Assembly: GCA_963580455.1 (NCBI GenBank)
Contig: OY756969.1
Span: forward strand, 11,690,760-11,754,759
DNA: 64,000 nt
DNA from: Euonymus europaeus
Taxonomy: Eukaryota > Streptophyta > Magnoliopsida > Celastrales > Celastraceae
Reading direction: 5' to 3'
The position numbers and the translations under genes are program-made. Below the pieces are notes generated by a model. The model searched no databases. It was not told the origin of the DNA and saw only the letters and a list, made by a program, of their open reading frames with translations. Each line of letters opens with the position of its first letter. Positions within the stretch are counted from its first letter, which is position 1. This document shows positions 35,256-49,880 of the stretch, in pieces.

Positions 35256-36049
35256 ATCTATCGAAAGAGTTGAGTAATTTTCAACCACCAAAGTTGGTTG
35301 GTCTACACTTTTATTGTTCTTTTATGTCAAATTTTACGAGTATAGAATCCGTAAATTTTTGCATTGCCAAAAGACCAACTTTGTATCTCACATGGACAAA
35401 ACCATTAAAAAGCTTCTCCTTGGAGAGAGTAGAGCAATTCCGAACTATCAAAGTTGATAGGTGTACACTTTTTATTGTTGATTTATGTACAAATTTACTA
35501 GTATACGCTTCGTAGATTCTTTTGTTTTGAAAAGGACCAACTTTCGATCTCAAAAAGACAAACCATTAAAAGCTCATCTATCAAGAGAGTTGAGCAATTT
35601 CGAACCATAAAAGGTTGTCGGTGTACACTTTTTTATTATTCTTTTATGTTAAATTTTACGAGTACAGACTCGTTAAATTGTTCGTTGCCAAAAGCTAAAC
35701 TTTCATTCCGAAATGGACAAAACTGTTAAAAGCTCCTCCATGGAGAGAGTTGAGCAATTCTGAACCATGAAAGTTGATAGGTGTGCACTTTTTATTGTTG
35801 CTTTATGTCTAAATTGTCTACTATTCGCTTTGTAGATTATTTCGTTCTAAAAAGCACAATTTTTGTTATTAATATGACAAAATCGTTAAAAGCACCTCTA
35901 TCGAGAGAGTTGAGCAACTTCGAACCATCAAAGTTGGTCGGAGTACACTTTTAAATGTTATTTTTGTCGAACTTTATGAGTACAGACTCCGTAAATTGTT
36001 TCATTTGTAAAAGACCAACTTTAATTTCTAAATGGACAAAACCATTAAA

Positions 36050-39000
36050 AAGCTTCTCCGTGCAAATAGTTATGCAATTCCGAACCATCAAGTTGATAGG
36101 TGCACACTTTTTATTATTGCTTTATGTCCAAATTATATAAGTATTCGCTTCATAGATTATTTCGTTGTCAAAATGACATTTTTGTTCTCAATTGGACAAA
36201 GCCGTTAAAAGCTCCTCTATTGAGAAAGTTGAGCAATTTCGAAACATCAAAGTCGGTTGGTGTAGACTTTTTTCATTTTTCCTTTATATCAAACTTTACG
36301 TGTATAGACTCCATAGATTTTTTCGTTGGCAAAGGACCAACTTTCTTTCCCAAATGGACAAAATCATTAGAAGTTCCTTCATGGAGAGAGTTGAGCAATT
36401 ACGAACCATCAAAGTTGATAGGTGTGCACTTTTTATTAATTTTTTATGTCCAAATTTTCCCGTATTCGCTTTGTAGATTATTTCGTTATTTGAAGCACAA
36501 CTTTCGTTCTCTATATGAAAAAACTATTGAAAGCAGCTCCATCGAGAGAGTTGAGCAATTTTCAAGCATCAAAGTTGGTTGGTGTACACTTTTTATTGTT
36601 CTTTTATGTCAAATTTTATGAGTATAGACTCCGTAGATTGTTTCGTTGCCAAAAGACTAACTTTCGTTCCAAAATCGACAAAACCGTTAAAAAGCTTCTC
36701 CATGGAGAGAGTTGAGCAATTTCGAACTATCAAAGTTCATAGGCATGCACTTTTTATTGTTCCTTTATGTCCAAAGTTTCTACTATTTGCAAATTTACTA
36801 GATTCAGCTTTGTAGATTGTTTTATTGTCAAAAAGACAAACTTTCGATCTCAAATGGACAAAACAGTTAAAAGCTCCTCTATCGAGAGAGTTGAGCAATT
36901 TCAAGACATTGAAGTTGGTTGGTGTACACTTTTTTATTGTTCTTTTATGTCAAATTTTATGAGTATCTAGTCCGTAGATTGTTCGTTGGCAAAAGCCAAA
37001 CTTTCGTTCTGAAATTGACAAAACTGTTAAGAGCACCTCCATGGAGAGAGTTTAGCAATGCCGAACCATCAAAGTTGATAAGTGTAATTTGATAGTTGCA
37101 AATTTTCTAGTATTCGCTTCGTAGATTATTTCATTGTCAAAAGGCCAACTTTCGTTCTTAAAATGACAAAACCGTTAAAAGCACCTTTATTGAAAGAGTT
37201 GAGCAATTTCAAACCATTAAAGTTGGTCGGTGTACACTTTTCATTGTTTTCTTGTGTCAAATTATACGAGTATAGACTTCATAGATTGTTTCGTTGTCGA
37301 AAGACCAACTTTATTTTCCAAATAGACAAAACTGATAAAAGTTCCTCCATGGAGAGCGTTGAGCAGTTCCGAACCATCAAAGTTGATAGGTGCCCACTTT
37401 TTATTGTTGGTTTATGTCAAAATTTTATAGTATTTGCTTCATAGATCATTTCGTTCTGAAAAGCACAACTTTCGTTCTTAATATGATAAAACCGTTAAAA
37501 GCGCCTCAATCGAGAGAATTGAGCAATTTTGAACGATCAAAGTTGGTTTGTGTACACTTTTTATTGTTATTTTATGTCTAAATTGTCTAGTATTCACTTC
37601 TTAGATTATTTCATTGTCAAAAGAATAACTTTCGTTCTCAATTACAGAAAACCATTAAAAGCACCTCTATCGACAGAGTTGAGCAACTTCGAACCATCAA
37701 AATTGGTCGGTGAACACTTTTTTATTTTTCTTTTATGTCAAATTTTAGAACTATAGACTTTGTACATTTTTTCCTCGCCAAAAAATCAACTTTCGTTCCA
37801 AAATGGACAAAACCATTAAAAGCTCCTTCACAGAGAGAGTTGAGCAATTCCAAAACATCAAAGTTGATGGGTGTACACTTTTTTATTGTTATTTTCTGTC
37901 AAATTTTATGATTATATGTTTAATAGATTGTTTCATTGCCAAAAGATCATTTTTCTTTTTCAAATGGGCAAAACTATTAAAAGCTCCTCCATGGACAAAA
38001 TTAAGTAATTATGAACATCAAAGTCAATAGGTGTACACTTTTTATTATCGCTTTATGTCTAAATTTACTGGTATAAGGTTCGAAGATTGTTTTCTTCTCA
38101 AAATGACGAACTTTCAATCTCGAATGGATAAAATCGTTAAAAGCTCTTCCATGGAGGGAATTGAGTAATTCCGAACCATCAAAGTTCATAGGGTGCACCT
38201 TTTATTGTTGCTTTATGTCCAACTTTACTCGTATATGCTTCGTAGATTGTTTCCTTGTCAAAAAGACCAACTTTTGATCTCAAATCGACAAAACCGTTAA
38301 AAGCTCCAATATCGAGAGAATTGAGCAATTTCGAACCATCAAAGTTTGCTGGTGTACACTTTTCATTGTTTTTTTTGTGTCAAATTATACGAGTATAGAC
38401 TTTATAGATTGTTTCGTTGCCAAAAGACCAACTTTCGTTCCCAAATAGACAAAACCGATAAAAGTTCCTCTATGGAGAGAGTTGAGCAATTCCGAACCGT
38501 CAAAGTTGATCGGTGTCCACTTTATATCGTTGATTTATGTCCAAATTTTCTAGTATTTACTTCGTAGATTATTTCGTTGTCAAAAGCATAACTTTCGTTC
38601 TCAATATGATAAAACCGTTAATAGCACCTCTATCAAGAGAGTTGAGGAATTTTGAACCTTCAACGTTGGTTTGTGTACACTTGTTATTGTTATTTTATGT
38701 CAAATTTTACAAGTGTAGACACCGAAGAATGTTTCGATGACAAAAAACCAACTTTCTATCTCAAATAGACAAAACTGTTAGAAGCCCCTCCATGGAGAGA
38801 GTTGAGCAATTTCGAGCCATCAAGGCTGATAGGTGTGTACTTGTATTGTCCCTTTATGTCCAAATTGTCTAGTATTCGCTTCATAGATTATTTCGTTGTC
38901 AAAAGAACAACTTTCGTTCTCATTTAGACAGAATCGTTAAAAGCACCTCTATCGACAGACTTGAGCAATTTCGAACCATCAAAGTTGGTATGTGAATACT

Positions 39001-39900
39001 TTTTTGTTATTCTTTTATGTCAAATTTTACGACTGTAGACTTCGTAGATTGTTTCGCCGCCAAATGAGCAACATTCGTTCTGAAATGGACAAAACCATTA
39101 AAAGCTCGTCCATAAAGAGAGTTGAGCAATTCCGAAACATCAAAGTTGTTAGGTGTGCACTTTTATTGTTGATTTATGTGCAAATTTACTAGTATATGCG
39201 TCGTAGATTGTGTCGTTACCAAAAAGGCAAACCTTCGGTCCTAAATGGACAAAAACGTTAAAACTTCCCATATGGAGAGAATTGAGTAATTCCGAACCAT
39301 CAAAGTCGGTCAGTGTACATTTTTTTATTATTCTTTAGTGTCAAATTTTACGAGTATAGACTTCGTAGATTGTTTCATTGCCAAAAGAACAACTTTCGTT
39401 CCCAAATGGATAAAACCGTTAAAATGCTTCTTCGTGAAGAGAGTTGAGCAATTTCGAACCATCAAAGTTGATAGGTGTGTACTTCTTATTGTTGCTTTAT
39501 GTCCAAATTTTCTAGTATTGGCTTCGTAGATTATTTCGTTGTCAAAAGCATAACTTTCGTTATTAATATGACAAAACTGTAAAAAGCACCTCTATCGAGA
39601 TAATTGTGCACTTTTTATTGTTGTTTTATGTGCAAATTATCTAAGTATTTGCTTCATAGATTATTTTGTTGTCAAAAGAACAACTTTGGTTCTCAATTGG
39701 ATAAAGCCATTAAAAGCTCCTCTATCAGGAGAGTTGAGCAATTTCGAAACATCAAAGTTGGTCGGTGTACTCATTTTTATTTTTATTTTTTATCAAATTT
39801 TATAAGTATAGACTCCATAGATTGTTTCATAGCAAAAAGACTAACTTTCTTTCCCAAATGGACAAAATCATTAGAAGTTCCTTCATAGAGAGAGTTGAGC
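36050..39900. repeat. Higher-order satellite segment, partner of about 46200-49880
   Basis: Private variants recur in order at an offset of 10.13-10.16 kb. Examples are ATTATATAAGTATTCGC (36128 and 46286), TTTGAAGCACAA, a run of AGCAGCTC before ATCGAGAGAG, GTTCGTTG or GTTTGTTG followed by CCAAAAGCCAAAC, TTCGGTC with GAATTGAGTAATTC, and CTAAGTATT (39640 and 49797). The spacing between the first and last markers is about 3.51 kb in both segments. Confidence 0.7.
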
Positions 39901-42900
39901 AATTCCGAACCATCAACGTTGGTAGATGTGCACTTTTTATTGTTGTCGTATGTCCAAATTTTATAGTATCTGCTTCTTATATTATTTCGCTGTCAAAAGC
40001 ACAACTTTCGTTCTCTATATGACAAAAATGTTTAAAGTACCTCTATCGAGAGTTGAGCAATTTCCAACCATCAAAGTTGGTTGGTATACTAATGTTATTG
40101 TTCTTTTATGTCAAATATTAGTATTATAGACTTTGTAGATTGTTTCGTTGCCAAAAGAACAACCTTCGTTTTGAAATTGACAAAACCATTAAAAGCTCCT
40201 CCATGGAGAGGGTTGAGTAATTTTGAACCATTAAAGTTTATAGGTATGCACTTTTATTGTTCATATATGTTCAAATTTACTAGTATACGCTTCGTAGATT
40301 GTGTCATTGCCCAAAAGACAAACTTTCAGTCCCAAATGGACAAAATCGTTAAAAGCTACTCCATAGAGAGAGTTGAGCAATTTCGAACCATTAAAATTGG
40401 TAGTTGTTTACTTTTTAATGTTATTTATGTCAAATTTTATGATTATAAGTTTAATAAATTGTTTCATTGCCAAATGATCATTTTTGTTTCTCAAATGGGC
40501 ATAACCGTTAAAAGCTCCTTCATGGATAAAATTGAGTAATTCCGAACATCAAAGTTGATAGGTGTACGCTTCGTACATCAAATTTACTAGTATATTCTTT
40601 GTAGATTGTTTTCCTTTTCAAATAGACTAACTTTCGATCTCAAATGGACAAAACCGTTAAAAGCTCCTTCATGGAGAGAATTGAGTAATTTTGAATCATT
40701 GAAGTTGATAGGGTGCTATTTTTACTATTTCTTTACGTCCAAATTTACTACTATACGCTTCGTAGATTGTTTCCATGTCAAGAGAACCACTTTCATTCCC
40801 AATTGGACAAAACCGTCAAAAGCACCTCAATTGAGAGAGTTGAGCAATTTCGAACCACCAAAACCAGTCTGTGTACACTTTTTTATTATTTTTTATGTCA
40901 AATTTTACGAGTATAGACTCCGTAGATTGTTTCGTTGCCAAAAGACCAACTTTTTTTCGCAAATGGACAAAATCGTTAAAAGATCCTCCATGGAGAGAAT
41001 TGAGCAATTCTGAAACATCAATATTGATAGATGTACACTTTTTTTGTTGGTTTATGACTAAATTTACTAGTATATGCTTCTAGATTGTTTTCTTGTCAAA
41101 AAGACCAACTTTCGATCTTAAATATGTCCAAAGTTTGTCGGAGTATACTTTTTTATGTTATTTTATGTCAAATTTTATGACTATAGGCTCTGTAGATTGT
41201 TTCGTTGCCAAGAGATCGACTTTTGTTCCCAAAAGGACAAAACCGTTAAGAGCTTCTCCATGGAGAGAGTTGAGCAATTCCGAACCATTAAAGTTGGTTA
41301 GTGTACACTTTTTTTTGTTATTTTATGTGCAATTTTATGATTATAAGTTTAATAGATTGTTTCATTGCTGAACAATCAAACAATCAAAGTTGATAGGTGT
41401 AAACTTTTTATTGTTGCTTTATGTCCAAATTTACTAGTATATGCTTCGTAGATTATTTTCTTTGCAAATGGACCAACCTTTGATCTCAAATGGACAAAAA
41501 TCGTCAAAAGCTCCTCCTCCATGGAAAGAATTGAGTAATTCCGAATCATCAAAATTGATAGGGTGCACCTTTTATTGTTGCTTTATGTCCAAATTTACTA
41601 GTATACGCTTCGTCGATTGTTTCCTTGTCAAAAGAACAACTTTCATTCTCAATTGGACAAAACCGTTAAAAGAATCTCTATTGAAAGAGTTGAGCAATTT
41701 CGAACCATCAAAGACAGTCGGTGTACAATTTTTTATTATTTGTTTGTGTCAAATTTTATGAGTATAGACTCTATAGATTGTTTCATTGCCAAAAGACCAA
41801 CTTTCATTCCCAAATGGACAAAATCGTGAAAAGATCCTCAATGGAGAGAATTGAGCAATTCCAAACCACCAAAATTGATAGGTGTACACTTTTTTTTGTT
41901 GGTTTATGTCCAAATTTACTAGTATACGCTTTTAGATTTTTTTTCTTGTCAAAAACACCAACTTTCGATCACAAATGGACAAAGCCGTTAAAAGCTCCTC
42001 CATGGAGAGAGTTGAGCAATTGTGAAGCATCAAAGTTGATAGGTGTACACTTTTTATTGTTTGTTTATATCCAAATTTACTAGTACTCGCTTTGTAGATT
42101 ATTTCCTTCTCAAAAGGACCAACTTTCGTTCTCAATATGACAAAACCGTTTAAAGCACGACTATTGAGAGAGTTGAGAAAGTTCGAACGACCAAAGTTGG
42201 TCTGTGTACACTTTATATTGTTCTTTTATGTCAAATTTTACTAGTATAGGCTTCGTAGATTGTTTCATTGCCAAAAGACCAACTTTCGTTCCCAAATGGA
42301 CAAAACCGTTAAAAAGCTTATTCATGGAGAGAGTTGAGCAATTTTGAACCATCAAATTTGATATGTGTGGACTTTTTATTGTTGATTTATGGGAAAATTT
42401 ACTAGTATACTCTTTGTAGATTGTTTTGTTGTCAAAAGACCAACTTTTGATCTCAAATGGACAAAACCGTTAAAAGCTTCTCTACGAAGTGAATAGAGCA
42501 ATTTCAAACCATACAAGTTGGTCGGTGTACACTTTTTATTGTTATTTTATGTCAAATTTTGTCAGTGTAGGCTCCGTAGATTGTTTTGATGCCAAAAGAA
42601 CAACTTTCTATGTCAAATGGATAAAACTGTTAAAAATCCCTCCATGGAGAGAGTTGAGCAATTTCGAATCATTAAAGTTGATAGGTGTGCACTTTTTATT
42701 GTTGCTTGATGTCTAGATTTTCTAGTATTCACTTCGTAGATTATTTTGTTGTCAAAAGAATAACTTGCGTTATCAATATGATACAACCATTAAAAGCACC
42801 TCTATCAAGAGAACTGAGCAAAACCGAACCATCAAAGTTGATAGGTGTACAACTTTTATTGTTTTTTCATGTCCAAGTTTACTAGTATAGACTCTATAGA

Positions 42901-45900
42901 TTGTTTCGATGCCAAAAGACCAACTTTCTATCTCGAATGGAAAAAACCATTAAAAGCCCCTCCATGGAGAAAGTTGAACAATTTTGAACCATCAAAGTTG
43001 ATAAGTGTGCACCTTTAATTGTTTCTTTATGTCCAAATTGTCTTGTATTCGCTTCGTAAATTATTCCGGTGTCAAAAGAACAACTTCCGTTCTCAATTTG
43101 ACAAAACCGAACCGTTAAAATCACCTCTATTGAGGGAGTTGAGCCATTCTGAACCATCAAAGTTGATAGGTGTGCACTTTTTAATGTTGCTTTATGGCCA
43201 AATTGCTCCTCCATGGGGAGTACACCATTTTATTGTTTTTTATGATACAATTCTTATATTGTTTTAGTGGCAAAACACCATTTTTCTTTCTTGAATCAAA
43301 AAAAGGTTTAAATGTTCTTCTATCGAGAGAGTTGAGCTCATTCGAATGATCAAAGTTGGTCTCTGTACACTTTTTATTGATATTCTATGTCAAATTTTAC
43401 GAGTATAGGTTCGATAGATTATTTATTTGCCAAAAAACCGACTTTCATTCCCAAAGTCGGTCCCAAAAGGACAAAATTGCTAAAAGCTCTTCCATGGAGA
43501 GAGGTGAGCAATTCCGAACCATCAAAGTTTATAGGTGTTCACTTTATATTGTTGCTTCATGTCCAAATAATCTAGTATTTGCTTCGTAGATTATTTCGTT
43601 GTCAAAAAAATAACTTTCTCTCAATTAGACAAAACCATTAAAAGCACCTCTATCGAAAGAGTTGAGCAATTTCGAACGATCAAAGTTGGTCAAATGTACA
43701 CTTTTTATTATTCTTTTGTGTCAAATTTTACAAGTAAAGGATCCGTAGATTGTTTCGATGCCAAAAGAAAAGCTTTCTATCTCAAATCGGCAAAACCGTT
43801 AGAAGCCCTTCCATGGAGATAGTTGAGCAATTTCCAACCATCAAAGTTGATAGTTGTTCACTTTATATTGTTGCTTTATGTCCAAATTATCAAGTATTCG
43901 CTTCATAGATTATTTCATTGTCATAAGAACAACTTTCGCTCCTATTGAACAAAACTATTAAAAGCACTTCTATTGAGAGAGTTAAGCAATTTCGAACCAT
44001 CGAAGTTAGTCGGTGTGCACTTTGTATTGTTCTTTTGTGCCAAATTTTACAAGTATAGACTCTGTATATTGTTTCGATGCCAAAAGACCAACTTTCTATC
44101 TCAAATGGACAAAACCGTTAGAAGCCCCTCCATGGATAGAGTTGAACAATTTCAAACCATCAAAGTTGATAAGTGTGCACATTTTATTGTTTCTTTATGT
44201 CCAAATTGTCTAGTATTCTCTTCGTAAATTATTTTACTGTCAAAAGAACAACTTTAGTTATCAAATTGACAAAACCATTAAAATCACCTCTTTTGAGGGA
44301 GTTGAGCCATCCTAAACCATCAAAGTTGATAGGTGTGCACTTTTTCATGTTTCTTTGTGTCCAAATTATCTAGTATTCGCTTCGTAGATTATTAAGAACA
44401 ACTTTCGTTCTCAATTCGACAAAGCCGTTAAAAGCATCTTTATCGAGAGAGTTTCCTAATTTCGAACCATCAAAGTTAATCGATGTACACTTTTTAATTG
44501 TTCTTTTATATCAAATTTTACGATTGTAGACTTCGTAGATTGTTTCTTTGCCAAAAGATCAACTTTCTTTCCCAAATGGAGAAAATTTTTGGAAGTTCCT
44601 CTTTGGAGAGAGTTGACCAATTCTGAACCATCAAAGTTGATAGGTGTCAACTTTTTATTGTTACTTTATGTCAAGATTTTATAGTATTCGCTTCATAGAT
44701 TATTTCATTGTCAAAAGAACAACTTTCGTTCGCAGTATGACAAAACCGTTAAAAACACCTCTATCGAGAGAGCTGAACAATTACAAGGCATAAAAGTTGG
44801 TCGGTGCCCATTCTTTATTTTTCTTTTATGTCAAATTTTACGGGTATAAACTCCGTAGGTTGTTTTGATTCTGAAAGACCTACTTTCGTTCTTAATTGGA
44901 CAAAACCTTTAAAAGCTCTTCTATGGAGAATGTTGGACAATTTAGAACCATCAAGGTTGGTTGGTGTATAGTTTTTATTGTTATTTTATGTCAAATTTTA
45001 CGAGTATAGACTCAGTAGATTGTTTTCATTGCCAAAAGACCAACTTTCTTTCCCAAATGGAAAAAATCATTAGAAGTTCCCTTATGGAGAGAGTTCAGCA
45101 ATTCTGAATCATCAAATTTGATAGGTGTGCACTTTTTATTGTTGCTTGATGTCCAAATCTTCTAGTATTCGCTTGAAAGATTATTTCATTGTAAAAAGCA
45201 CAACTTTCATTCTCTATATGATAAAACTATTAAAAACACCTCTATCGAGAGAGTTGAGCAATTTCCAACCATCAAAGTTGGTTGGTCTACACTTTTTATT
45301 GTTCTTTTATGTCAAATTTTACTAGTATAGACTCTGTAGACTATTGCGTTGCCAAAAGACCAACTTTCTATCTCAAATGGACAAAATCGTTAAAAAGCTT
45401 CTCCTTAGAGAGAGTTCAACAATTCTGAACCATCAAAGTTAATATGTGTGCACTTTTTATTGTTGATTTATGTGCAAATTTACTAGTATAGACTTCGTAT
45501 ATTGTTTCATTGTCAAAAAGACCAACTTTCGATCTCAAAAAGACAAAATCATTAAAAGCTCCTCTATCGAGAGAGTTGAGCAATTTCGAACCATTAAAGT
45601 TGGTCGGTGTACACTTTTTTATTGTTATTTTATGTCAACTTTTATGAGTATAGACTCCTTAGATTGTTCGTTGCCAAAAGCCAAACTTTCATTCCGAAAT
45701 GAACAAAATCGTTAAAAGCTCCTCCATGGAGAGAATTGGGCAATTCTGAACCATCAAAGTTGATAGGTGTGCACTTTTTATTGTTGATTTATGTCTAAAT
45801 TGTCTAGTATTCGCTTTGTAAATTATTCCGTTCCTAAAAGCTCAACTTTCATTACTAATATGACAAAACAGTTAAAAGCACATCTATTGAGAGAGTTGAG

Positions 45901-46199
45901 CAATTTCGAATAATCAAAGTTGGTCGGTGTACACTTTTTATTGTTATTTTTTGTCAAATTTTATGAGTATAGACTCCGTAGATTGTTTCATTTTTAACAG
46001 ACCAACTTTCATTTCTAAATGAGCAAAACCGTTAAAAAGCTTATCCGTGAAGATAGTTGAGCAATTCCAAAACATCAAAGTTTATAGGTGTGTACTTTTT
46101 ATTGTTGCTTTATGTCCAAATTTTCTAGTATTCACTTCGTAGATTATTTGGTTGTCAAGAGCACAATTTCGTTCTTTATATGACAAAATTGTTAAAAGC

Positions 46200-49100
46200 A
46201 CCACTATCAAGAGAGTTGAGTAATTCCGAACCATTAAAGTTGATAGCTGTACACTTTTTATTGTTGCTTTATGTCCAAATTATATAAGTATTCGCTTCGT
46301 AGATTATTTTGTTGTCAAGAGAACAAGTTTCGTTCTCAATTGGACAAAGCCGTTAAAAGCTCCTTTATCGAGAGAGTAGCAATTTCGAAACATCAAAGTT
46401 GGTCGGTGTACACCTTTTTGTTTTTCTTTTATATCAAATTTTACGAGTATAGGCTTCGTAGATTGTTTCGTTGCCAAAAGACCAACTTTCTTTCCCAAAT
46501 GGACAAAATCGTTAGAAGTTACATCATGGAGAGAGTTGAGCAATTCCGAACCATCAAAGTTGATAGGTGTGCACTTTTTATTAATGTTTTATGTCCAAAT
46601 TTTTCTCGTGTTCGTTTCGTAGATTATTTCATTGTTTGAAGCACAATTTTCGTTCCCTATATGACAAAACTATTAAAAGCAGCTCTATCGAGAGAGTTGA
46701 GCAATTTCCAACCATCAAAGTTGGTTGGTGTACACTTTTTATTATTTTTTTAGGTCAAATTTTATGAGTGTAGACTCCGTAGATTGTTTCGTTCCAAAAA
46801 GACCAACTTTTGTTCCAAAATGATAAAAACCTTTAAAAAGCTTCTTCGTGGACAAAGTTGAGCAATTTCGAACCATCAAAGTTGATAGGTGTGCACTTTT
46901 TATTGTTCATTTATGTGAAAATTTACTAGATTATGCTTTGTAGATTGTTTTATTGTCAAAATGACCAACTTTCGATCTCAAATGGACAAAACCATTAAAA
47001 GCTCATCTGTTGAGAGAGTTGAGCAATTTCGAGACATCAAAGTTGGTCCGTGTACACTTTTTTATTGTTCTTTTATGTCAAATTTTATGAGTATAGAGTC
47101 CATAGATTGTTTGTTGCCAAAAGCCAAACATTCGTTCCGAAATGGACAAAACTATTAAAAGCTCCTCCATTGAAAGAGTTGAGCAATTCCGAACCATCAA
47201 AGTTGATAGGTGTACACTTTTTTTGTTGCTTTATATCCAAATTTACTAGTATACGCTTCTTAGACTGTTTCCTTGTCAAAATAACCATTTTTTTTTATCT
47301 CAAATGGACAAAATCGTTAAAAGCTCCTCCATGGAGAGAGTTGAGTAATTACGAGCCATCAAAGTTTATAGGGTACACTTTTATTGTTTCTGTATGTCCA
47401 AATTTACTCGTATACGCTTCGTAGATTATTTCATTGTCTAAAAGACCAACTTTTGATCTCAAATTGACAAAGCCGCTAAAAGCTCCTCTATCGAGAGAAT
47501 TGAGCAATTTCGAAAAATCGAAGTTGGTCGATGTACACTTTTTATTGGTATTGTATGTCAAATTTTACAACTATAGGCTCGGTAGATTGTTTCGTTGCCG
47601 AAAGATCAATTTTCGTTCAGAAATTGAAAAAAATGTTAAAAGCTTCTTAATGGAGAGAATTGAGTAATTCTGAACCATCAAAGTTGGTCGGTATACACTA
47701 TTTTATTGTTCTTTTGTGTCAAATTTTATGAGTGTAGATTCCGTATACTGTTTCATTGCCAAAAAATTAACATTTGTTCCCAAATGGACAAAACTGTTAA
47801 AAATGTTCTCCATGGACAGAGTTGAGCAATTTCGAAGCATCAAAGTTGTTAGGTGTGTACTTGTGATTGGTGATTTATCTGCAAATTCACTAGTAGACAC
47901 TTCGTAGATTTTTTGTTTTTTAAAAGACTAACTTTCGATCTCAAATTGACAAAACTGTTAAAAGCTCCCTTGTCGAGAGAATTGAGCAATTTCGAACCAT
48001 CAAAGTTGGTCGGTGTACACTTTTTATTGTTATTTTATGTCAAATTTTACAACTATAGGCTCCGTAGATTGTTTTGATGCCAAAAGAACAACTTTCTATC
48101 TCAAATGGACAAAACCCTTAAAAGTAGCTCTATCTAGGGAGTTGAGCAATTCTCAACCATCAAAGTTGATAGGTGTGCACTTTTTATTGTTGCTTTATGC
48201 TCTGTAGATTAATTCATTATCAAAAGATCAAATTTCGTTCTCAATTGGACAAAGTCGTTAAAAGCTCCTCTATCGAGAGTGTTAAGCAATTTCGAACCAT
48301 CAAACTCGGTCAGTGTACACTTTTTTATTGTTCTTTTATATCAAATTTTACAAATATAGACTCCGTAGATTGTTTCGTTACCAAAAGACCAACTTTCATT
48401 CTCAATTGGACAAAACGGTTAAAACTCTTCTATGGAGAAAGTTGGGCAATTAAGAACCATCAAGGTCGGTCGGCGTACAATTTTCATTGTTATTTTATGT
48501 CCAATTTTACGAGTATAGACTACGTAGATTGTTTCGTTGTTAAAAGGACCATCTTTTATTCCCAAATGGACAAAACATTAAAAAGCTCATCCATGGAGAA
48601 ATGAACAATTTCGAACCATCAAAGTTGATAGGTGTACGCCATTTATTGGTTTTATGTCCATGTTTACTGGAATACTCTTCTTATATTGTTTTAGTGCCAA
48701 AACACCATTTTCTTTCTCAATTGGAAAAAAGGTTTCAATGCTTCTCTATCGAGAGAGTTGAGCTAATTCTAATGATTAAAGTTGGTCTTTGTCTTTGTAC
48801 ACTTTTTATTGTTATTCTATGCCAAATTTTACGAGTATAGGTTCCATAGAATGTTTCGTTGCCAAAAGACCGACTTTCATTCGCAAAAGGAAAAAACCGC
48901 TAAAAGCTCTTCCATGAAGACAGTTGAGCAATTCCGAACCATCAAAGTTGATAAGTGTTCACTTTTTATTGTTGCTTTATGTATAAATTATCTAGTATGC
49001 GCTTGGTAGATTATTTTGTTGTCAAAAGAACAACTTTTGTTCTCAATTGGACAAAATCGTTAAAAGCACCTCTATCGACAAAGTTGAGCAATTTCGAACC

Positions 49101-49880
49101 ATCAAAGTTGGTTGGTGTACACTTTTTATTTCTCTTTTATGTCAATTTTAACGAGTTCTAACTCCGTAGATTGTTTTATCGCCAAAAGACAAACTTTCGT
49201 TCCCAAATGGACAAAACCGTTAAAAAGCTCCTCCATGGAGAGAGTTGAGCAATTCTGAACCATAAAAGTTGATAGGTATGCACTTTTATTGTTGATTTAT
49301 GTGCAAATTTACTAGTATACGCTTTGTAGATTGTGTCGTTGCCAAAAAGACAAATTTTCGGTCTCAAATGGACAAAAATGTTAAAAGCTCCTCCATGAAG
49401 AGAATTGAGTAATTCTGAACCATCAAAGTCGGTCGGTGTACAATTTTTTGTTGTTGTTTAGTGTCAAATTTTACGAGTATAGACTTCGTAGACTGTTTCA
49501 TTGACAAAAGAACAACTTTCATTCCTAAATGGACAAAACCGCTAAAAAGCTTCTCCGTCAAGAGAGTTGAGCAATTTCGAACCATCGAAGTTGATAGATG
49601 TGTACTTTTTATTGTTTTTTTATGTCCAAATTTTTTGGTATTCGTTTTGTAGATTATTTTGTTGTCAAAAGCACAAGTTTCGTTATTTATATGACAAAAC
49701 TGTAAAAAACACATCTATCAAGGGAATTGAGCAATTCGTGACCATCAAATTTGATAGGTGTGCACTTTTTATTGTTGCTTTATGTACAAATTATCTAAGT
49801 ATTCACTTCGTAGATTATTTCGTTCTCAAAAGAACAACTTTCGGTCTCAATTGGACAAAACCGTTAAAAACTCCTATATC
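46200..49880. repeat. Higher-order satellite segment, partner of 36050-39900
   Basis: See the partner for the shared markers. Between the two, the copies are clearly diverged by substitutions and small indels, for example the partner has an extra TTTGC-rich insertion of about 16 bp near 36785, so the duplication is not recent. Confidence 0.7.
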
